From contig JAXGNG010000002.1 in NCBI GenBank assembly GCA_040768125.1, forward strand, positions 62,001 through 126,000: 64,000 nucleotides of DNA. The letters are read 5' to 3'. The DNA is from RBG-16-49-21 sp040768125 (GTDB lineage: Bacteria > Spirochaetota > UBA4802 > UBA5550). Below the pieces are notes generated by a model, which was given only the letters and a program-made list of their open reading frames with translations, was not told the DNA's origin and searched no databases. Positions 58,918-64,000 of the stretch are shown here, one piece after another (positions within the stretch are counted from its first letter, which is position 1; the number at the start of each line of letters is the position of its first letter). Made by a program: the position numbers and the translations under genes.

Positions 58918-61900
58918 ATGAGCGTGATGAGTGCCCGTGACCCGGGTGTCCATGATGATGCGCGCCTTCTTATCGTCCCGGTGAAACACATGGTCGGCGC
59001 CGTCCAGAAGACCGAGCAGCTCATCGCGGAGCTGGAGCACCCCAATATCGACTGGAAATTCGTCATCACGGGGCTTCGCGGCTATATCTTCGACTACATC
59101 TTCGATATCGCCCCCCACGCTGACATGGTGATGCCCATCGTCTACCGATACCTCAGGGAGGCCACGGAACGGAAGAAGGTGTCGGCCGTGCGCGCCTGCG
59201 ACACATTCTTCGACCGCTACGCCTTCGTGCTCCAGAGGATAAGGGATGGCGACGGTCGCTTCGCCGCCCTGGGGGCGTACTTCGATTCCGTGTTTCCCGA
59301 TTACCTCGCCCTCCTGTGCGAGCTGAGCGACGAAGGGTACTTCTTCGAGAACATCCATGACCGCTTCCTCTCCCTCGGCGCGCTCCTGGCCGCCGGGGGG
59401 GGTGAGCGAGGCGACGCCATCGCGCTCCTGGCCGGTTTCCTGTTGCGGCAGTACCGCCTCTACGTCAGTCGCGCCATCATCGTCGAGGAGGCGGAGATAC
59501 ACGAGATGTACGCCGTCTTTGGCGGCACCGAGGGGAGGGAGCGCCTCATCGACCTTCTCCGCTCGGTGTCCTCTGCCGCCTACGCGCGGTTGAGCGGAGA
59601 AATCGAGCGCCGCGCGCGCACCCGCCCCGGGGAGCTTTTCGCCGCCGGCGGGGCGAGGCCGGATTTCAACCAGAACACGCTCCTCTGGGAGCGGATATGC
59701 CTCATGGCGAAGGCGTCCATCGAGGCGGGTGAGATCGACGATGACCGGTCGATCATGCACATCTTCGAGTTCCTGATACGCAAATCGAACGACGGCGGGG
59801 ACAGGAACCTCCAGCTCTTCATCTCGAGGACGCTCTCGTCCCTCTGCGCGCTCCTTGCGGGTGGAGGTCGCTTCGCCCTTCTTCAAGAAGTCGTGGGGCT
59901 CGTGATGCCGGTGCTGGTGGGCGAGATAGAGAGGGGGGGGAATTTCACCTCCGCCTTCTCGTCCATCTACAACATCGGGAGATCGATCATCGAGTCGGGG
60001 AATATCGTCCTCATCGATTTCTTCGAGGACGTCCTGGTGCGCTCGAAGTTCAGCTTCCCGGAAATATCGGGCATCGCGTCGGACTGGTCGGTGATCGTGA
60101 ACTCGAGCCACCTGGAGAACATCCGCACCTGGATGAACCTGATCGAGACGCGCCCGCCGGTGATGAAAAAGCTGTGCGCGAGCCTCATCGTGAACCTGAA
60201 GCTCTACGGCGTGTTCCTCAAGGACACCGACGTGTTCCAGCGCGACGTCTCGCGCCTCCTGAACAGCGATTACAGGGACGTTTTTTACCTCATTATATCC
60301 CTGGCGTCGGTCTTTCCCGCCTTTTATCACGACATAGGGGCGACGGGGGACATCCGGGCCTTCACCGAGCGGATCGACACCAACCATAAAATGGACGACC
60401 TGATCCATTTCATGAGGAAGCAGGTCCACGTCGAGTCGAGCAGCCAGACCGTGGTGCTGATACAGCGGGTCATGGAATTCTGGATGACCGGGGAGCGGGA
60501 CCTTTTAAAAAACATGGTGCCGAACGAGGTCTACGAAGGCCTGGACGATTTTTTCCGGCTCATAAACCTTGACCTGGAGGAGGCGCCACGGCGGATCTAC
60601 CAGGATGCCCGGGAGCGGTTTCCCGATCACGCGGGGAAGAAGTTCTGGGACTTCCTGAACGACGTGGATGAGGAAGAGTTCATGGCCTTCCTCCGGGACC
60701 GCGACTTCCCGGGCGTGACGGATGACGAGAAGAACCGTGTCCTCGCCTCCGTCTCGCGCTATTTCGAGACGCGGCTTCCCACGGAGATGACCAAGATGCT
60801 CCACTATATCCGAGACCGCTTTTCCCTCGAGGTGTCGCAGAAGGTCATATGGAAGTACGTCTACGAGATCTCCGACGATGATTTCAGGAAGATGTTCGAT
60901 GACGCGCGGGATATGGACATATCCAGGGTGAACATCGAAAAATTTATCACCTTCCTCCACGTATACCGCCTCCTCTTCGACAAGTACAACTTCACGGACG
61001 TGCGGGTCATGGAGAAACTCCGCCAGTACGCCGCCGAGGGGCTCTTCGAGGCCCCGGAGAATTTCTTCGACATCATCGAAAGGGCCGACACCCTGATCGC
61101 CCTGGACGTGCTCCTGGGCATGCAGATGATCCTGAAGGATGAGATCCTCCTCTCCGAGCGGGTCTTCGAGCCCCTGGATACCATCGACCTCAAGCGGCAT
61201 ATCGCCTTCGGCATCCCTTCGATGTACGGTTCCTACAAGGAGAGGAAGTTCGACACCCTGAAGGTTTTCTTCCATATGAACCTCATGCGGGTGCGTTTCT
61301 TCGAGCGAATCATCGAGGGGATGGACATCGCCGGGGGCTCGATGCCTCCCTACAACGACGTGAAAAAGATCCTGAGGCTCTTCATCAAGACCTTCGTCAT
61401 CGACGGCCTGGCGAACCAGGAGATGCTCAACTACCACAACCTCCTGGAGACCCCCAACATGAAGCTCTCCCAGCTCCGCGACATCGTCACCCACACCCTG
61501 ACGATACACGGCGAGATATCCGATCGCTTCAACGAGACCTTCAAGTACGTCTGCCGCGAGGCGATCAAGAACCTTGGCGTGGGTCGCATCGCCCGGCAGT
61601 ACATACCCCACGACGACCGGGGAAGCGTCGAGGTCATCATCGACCGGTTCGTCCGCAGCCAGATCATGCAGTCGCCCCTCCTGCAGCTTTTCGACAATTT
61701 CCTCATATCGCTCAGGGACCGGGTCGCCCGGGAGATGCAGGAGGGGGGCGACACCATCTGCCTCAACGAGCACCACAGGCCACCCGGCGTGGGGAACAGC
61801 GTCTGGGAGGTGATCAAGCTCCTGGACGATCCGAGCGATCCCTTCGACCCCTTTGATCCCTACGAGGGGGACCGCTATGCCAGGATCCACGACATAAAGA

Positions 61901-63423
61901 AGAACGCCGGGGCCCATGACGAAACGGAGCCCTACGCCCCGGTATGGGAGATCGGGAGCAAGGCCCACGGCCTTCTCTTCATCGCGAACATGGAGGGGGT
62001 CAACGCGCCCCCGGGGATCATCCTGTCGTCGGAACTCTACAAGCGCCTGGGCGACGGAATCGTGAGCGACATCGAGTCTCGCCGCCAGACGATCTACCTC
62101 CTGAGGCGATATATCGACAAGTTTTCGGAGAACAGGTTCGGCAACCCCGTGAACCCATGTCTTCTCTCCGTGCGGAGTGGCGCGGTGTTCTCCATGCCCG
62201 GGGTGATGGACACGATCACCAACGTGGGGATGACGCCGGAGATACTCGAACACTTCGCACGCCGCGACGCCTGGTTCGCCTGGGACTGCTACCGCCGATT
62301 CATCCAGGACCTGGCGATCTCCTATTACGGCGTCGACCGCCAGGTCTTCGAGTCCCTGATGTACTCCTACAAGAGAAGGGCCGGCGTCGACCTGAAGGAG
62401 CGGATGACGGGAGAACAGATGGCCGATCTCGCGACGCTGTACCGGAAGGAGGTGGAGCGCCGGGGGTGCTACATACCCGAGGACCCCTACGAGCAGCTCC
62501 TCTACTCCATCGTCACGGTGTTCCGCTCCTGGAATTCCCCCGTGGCACGGAAATACCGCGAGATGGTGAACATCTCGGACGAATGGGGCACCGCGGTGAT
62601 CATACAGAACATGGTCTTCGGAAATTCCGCCCCGGACAGCGTGACGGGCGTGGTGCACAGCCGCTACCACGGCAACGAAAAGATAGACCTCTTCGGCGAG
62701 TACAAGACCCGCGCCCAGGGGCACGATATCGTGAGCGGGGTGGCGCGCGTCTTCCCCATCAGCGAGGACCAGAAAAAGGTGTACCCCACCTTCGCCGCGA
62801 TGCCCTCCTTCGAGGAGCGGTTCCCCCATCTCTACGCCCGTCTCTTCAACGCCGTCCAGAGCATACGGGACCGCTGGGGAAACGACCTGCAGATCGAGTT
62901 TACCATCGAGGGGGGCGTGCTCTACATCCTCCAGGTGCGGGGCATGGCGAACCACATATTTGAAGTCGAGGAATTCGCGGAGGACCCCCGGGACCTGGAG
63001 CCCTCGCTCCTGGGCCAGGGCCTCGCGGCCTCGGGGGGCGTCGTTTCGGGCCGCGCGGTCTTCGATATCGGCCGCATCGACGCGGTGAGAGACCGTTTTC
63101 CGGGGGACAGGGTAGTGCTGATGCGCCCCGAGACGAATCCCGAGGACGTGGTGGGAATGGAAAAATCAGACGGGATCCTCACCTCCATCGGCGGCATGAC
63201 CTCCCACGCCGTGCTCCAGATGAGGCGCCTGGGGAAAACAGGCGTCAGCTATTTCTCGGCCATGCAGATAGACGAGGATGCAAACCGCGCCGTCGTGGAG
63301 GTTCCCCCCGACGGCGGTAAGCAAGTCGTGATCAGCGAGGGGGACTTCATCACGATTGACGGGACCACGGGGAACGTGTTCGCGGGATACCATGAAACGG
63401 TGAAGAGGGGCCTCCAGCTCTGA
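58918..63423 (+). CDS. Large pyruvate-phosphate-dikinase-like protein lacking the TIM barrel
   Basis: A 1501-residue protein (ATG at 58918, GGAGGGGAAGG upstream). Residues 1 to about 1000 match no family I know; they look mainly helical. From about 1010 the chain resembles the PPDK N-terminal ATP-grasp: VWEIGSKAHGLLFIAN, LLSVRSGAVFSMPGVMDTIT (Arg and Met/Gly of the nucleotide site), WDCYRRFIQD and IEFTIEGGVLYILQVRG. The phosphohistidine swivel domain follows, with GGMTSHAVLQ and His-1430, and the protein ends there. The C-terminal TIM-barrel (PEP/pyruvate) domain of true PPDK is missing. It probably makes a phosphohistidine from ATP and passes it to an unknown acceptor, perhaps through the N-terminal part. 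Function is open. Confidence 0.78.
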   Translation: MSVMSARDPGVHDDARLLIVPVKHMVGAVQKTEQLIAELEHPNIDWKFVITGLRGYIFDYIFDIAPHADMVMPIVYRYLREATERKKVSAVRACDTFFDRYAFVLQRIRDGDGRFAALGAYFDSVFPDYLALLCELSDEGYFFENIHDRFLSLGALLAAGGGERGDAIALLAGFLLRQYRLYVSRAIIVEEAEIHEMYAVFGGTEGRERLIDLLRSVSSAAYARLSGEIERRARTRPGELFAAGGARPDFNQNTLLWERICLMAKASIEAGEIDDDRSIMHIFEFLIRKSNDGGDRNLQLFISRTLSSLCALLAGGGRFALLQEVVGLVMPVLVGEIERGGNFTSAFSSIYNIGRSIIESGNIVLIDFFEDVLVRSKFSFPEISGIASDWSVIVNSSHLENIRTWMNLIETRPPVMKKLCASLIVNLKLYGVFLKDTDVFQRDVSRLLNSDYRDVFYLIISLASVFPAFYHDIGATGDIRAFTERIDTNHKMDDLIHFMRKQVHVESSSQTVVLIQRVMEFWMTGERDLLKNMVPNEVYEGLDDFFRLINLDLEEAPRRIYQDARERFPDHAGKKFWDFLNDVDEEEFMAFLRDRDFPGVTDDEKNRVLASVSRYFETRLPTEMTKMLHYIRDRFSLEVSQKVIWKYVYEISDDDFRKMFDDARDMDISRVNIEKFITFLHVYRLLFDKYNFTDVRVMEKLRQYAAEGLFEAPENFFDIIERADTLIALDVLLGMQMILKDEILLSERVFEPLDTIDLKRHIAFGIPSMYGSYKERKFDTLKVFFHMNLMRVRFFERIIEGMDIAGGSMPPYNDVKKILRLFIKTFVIDGLANQEMLNYHNLLETPNMKLSQLRDIVTHTLTIHGEISDRFNETFKYVCREAIKNLGVGRIARQYIPHDDRGSVEVIIDRFVRSQIMQSPLLQLFDNFLISLRDRVAREMQEGGDTICLNEHHRPPGVGNSVWEVIKLLDDPSDPFDPFDPYEGDRYARIHDIKKNAGAHDETEPYAPVWEIGSKAHGLLFIANMEGVNAPPGIILSSELYKRLGDGIVSDIESRRQTIYLLRRYIDKFSENRFGNPVNPCLLSVRSGAVFSMPGVMDTITNVGMTPEILEHFARRDAWFAWDCYRRFIQDLAISYYGVDRQVFESLMYSYKRRAGVDLKERMTGEQMADLATLYRKEVERRGCYIPEDPYEQLLYSIVTVFRSWNSPVARKYREMVNISDEWGTAVIIQNMVFGNSAPDSVTGVVHSRYHGNEKIDLFGEYKTRAQGHDIVSGVARVFPISEDQKKVYPTFAAMPSFEERFPHLYARLFNAVQSIRDRWGNDLQIEFTIEGGVLYILQVRGMANHIFEVEEFAEDPRDLEPSLLGQGLAASGGVVSGRAVFDIGRIDAVRDRFPGDRVVLMRPETNPEDVVGMEKSDGILTSIGGMTSHAVLQMRRLGKTGVSYFSAMQIDEDANRAVVEVPPDGGKQVVISEGDFITIDGTTGNVFAGYHETVKRGLQL

Positions 63424-63470
63424 AAGGGGCGGGGCATTAACCGATAAGAATATTTTTCAGGAGACGCGTT

Positions 63471-64000
63471 ATGAGCAGCATAGGAGCCACATCGCCCGTT
63501 GGCATCAACGGGATCGGCAGGATCGGGAAGCTGTTAGCCTGGGTCCTCTCCTCGAGGGAGGGCCTGGAGCGCATCGTGATATCGACGGGGAGAAAATCGG
63601 GACGGAGCATCGAGGACCTGGCGACCTATCTTTCCTACGACTCGACCTACGGTCCCTACGCGAGGTTCCTGTCGGGGTTCCGGCGCGAGGAGGCGATTGA
63701 AACACGAAACGGCTCTCTCTACATGAACGGGAAGGAGGTCGTGTGGCTCAACGAGCCCCGCTACCGCGTCCCGGGCAGCATCCCCTGGTCGTCCCACGGC
63801 GTGGAGGTGGTCTTCGACACCACGGGGAAGATGACGGACCCGACGTCGAACGATGAGAATTCCCTCCGGGGCCACCTGAACAACGCGAAGAAGGTGGTCC
63901 TCACGGCGCCCTTCAAGATAAAGGAAAAGGGCCTCACCGTGCCCCATGACGCGGTCACCGTGGTGGGGGGCGTCAACTTTGACCGCTACGACCCCGCGGT
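63471..64000 (+). CDS. gap: Glyceraldehyde-3-phosphate dehydrogenase, N-terminal part (cut by window edge)
   Basis: Oxidises glyceraldehyde 3-phosphate in glycolysis. About 176 codons are visible before the right edge. The N-terminal NAD-binding motif PVGINGIGRIGKL is clear, followed by DLATYLSYDSTYGPY. The family blocks VVFDTTGKMTDP and KKVVLTAPFK lie later. The catalytic Cys is beyond the window. AGGAG precedes the ATG at 63471 by about 8 bp. It starts 47 bp after the PPDK-like gene, so the two may be co-transcribed, which hints at a central-carbon role for that protein. Confidence 0.93.
   Translation, partial: MSSIGATSPVGINGIGRIGKLLAWVLSSREGLERIVISTGRKSGRSIEDLATYLSYDSTYGPYARFLSGFRREEAIETRNGSLYMNGKEVVWLNEPRYRVPGSIPWSSHGVEVVFDTTGKMTDPTSNDENSLRGHLNNAKKVVLTAPFKIKEKGLTVPHDAVTVVGGVNFDRYDPA

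Noticed and set aside
60505..62955. Long open frame (over 800 codons) on the minus strand
   Set aside because: It lies fully antisense to the PPDK-like gene, has no family match and a composition typical of the complement of GC-rich coding sequence. The same holds for long minus frames at 32038-34077, 53276-54925 and 58594-60429.
1..64000. Insertion sequences, prophage genes, CRISPR arrays and rRNA genes
   Set aside because: No transposase, integrase, phage structural gene, regularly spaced repeat or rRNA sequence was seen; the gene order is that of a stable core chromosome.

Overview
The window is a GC-rich chromosomal segment of a Gram-negative (diderm), chemotactic bacterium, packed with housekeeping genes. 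A diderm cell is indicated by two predicted outer-membrane beta-barrels (13308-14333 and 28434-29354), a lipoprotein and several exported proteins. The mix of genes suggests a relative of the Spirochaetota: large TPR proteins, HPr kinase plus HPr beside sigma-54 and an NtrY/NtrC pair, a CheA carrying a CheC/CheX-type phosphatase domain, PilZ, and a pyruvate-phosphate-dikinase-like giant protein. That placement is inferred from gene content and order only; no rRNA or marker phylogeny was possible. No insertion sequence, prophage, CRISPR array or other clear mobile DNA was seen.

Layout. 1-3 kb (minus): the start of mfd, then a PilZ gene and a coiled-coil gene under one strong promoter. 3-5.6 kb (plus): pyrG, whose promoter holds an 18-bp perfect palindrome between its -35 and -10 boxes, and a universal stress protein. 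5.7-13.3 kb (plus): rpoN, hpf, hprK, ptsH, ntrY and ntrC, mostly overlapping, followed by a divergent uracil-DNA-glycosylase-like gene. This block joins sigma-54, ribosome hibernation, HPr Ser-46 phosphorylation and an NtrC-type activator. 13.3-14.8 kb (minus): yqeY and an omptin-like outer-membrane protease. 15-17 kb: priA. 17-23.8 kb (minus): a VKOR-DsbA fusion, a DUF1285 protein, then ribH-nusB-TPR-dgt as a tight operon, and a crotonase. 24-30.7 kb (plus): a secreted unknown, tRNA-Val(GAC), thrS-infC-rpmI-rplT, an outer-membrane protein and a ZapB-like/ZapA division pair. 31-36.3 kb: the chemotaxis operon cheW-cheA(CheC)-cheB-cheY. 36.4-43 kb: scpA-scpB-pheA-tyrA-cmk-rpsA and a membrane-anchored TPR gene. 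43-46.4 kb: rpmF, acpP, rnc, a Nudix gene, aroB and a STAS gene. 46.4-49.6 kb (minus): an ABC-type ATPase with degenerate catalytic motifs, an exported TPR protein and a HAD phosphatase. 49.8-52.7 kb (plus): a PfkB kinase, an MBL hydrolase, a Cys-cluster protein and a DUF456 membrane protein. 53-58.6 kb: a penicillin-acylase-family protein, a lipoprotein, gntK, gnd and a cyclase-family hydrolase. 58.9-64 kb: a 1501-residue PPDK-like protein and the start of gap.

The most notable items are the CheA-CheC fusion, the omptin-like protease with all four catalytic residues, an HPF with two C-terminal domains, the dikinase-like protein that has a roughly 1000-residue unknown N-terminus and no TIM barrel, the palindrome inside the pyrG promoter, and a tRNA-Val with C at position 33.
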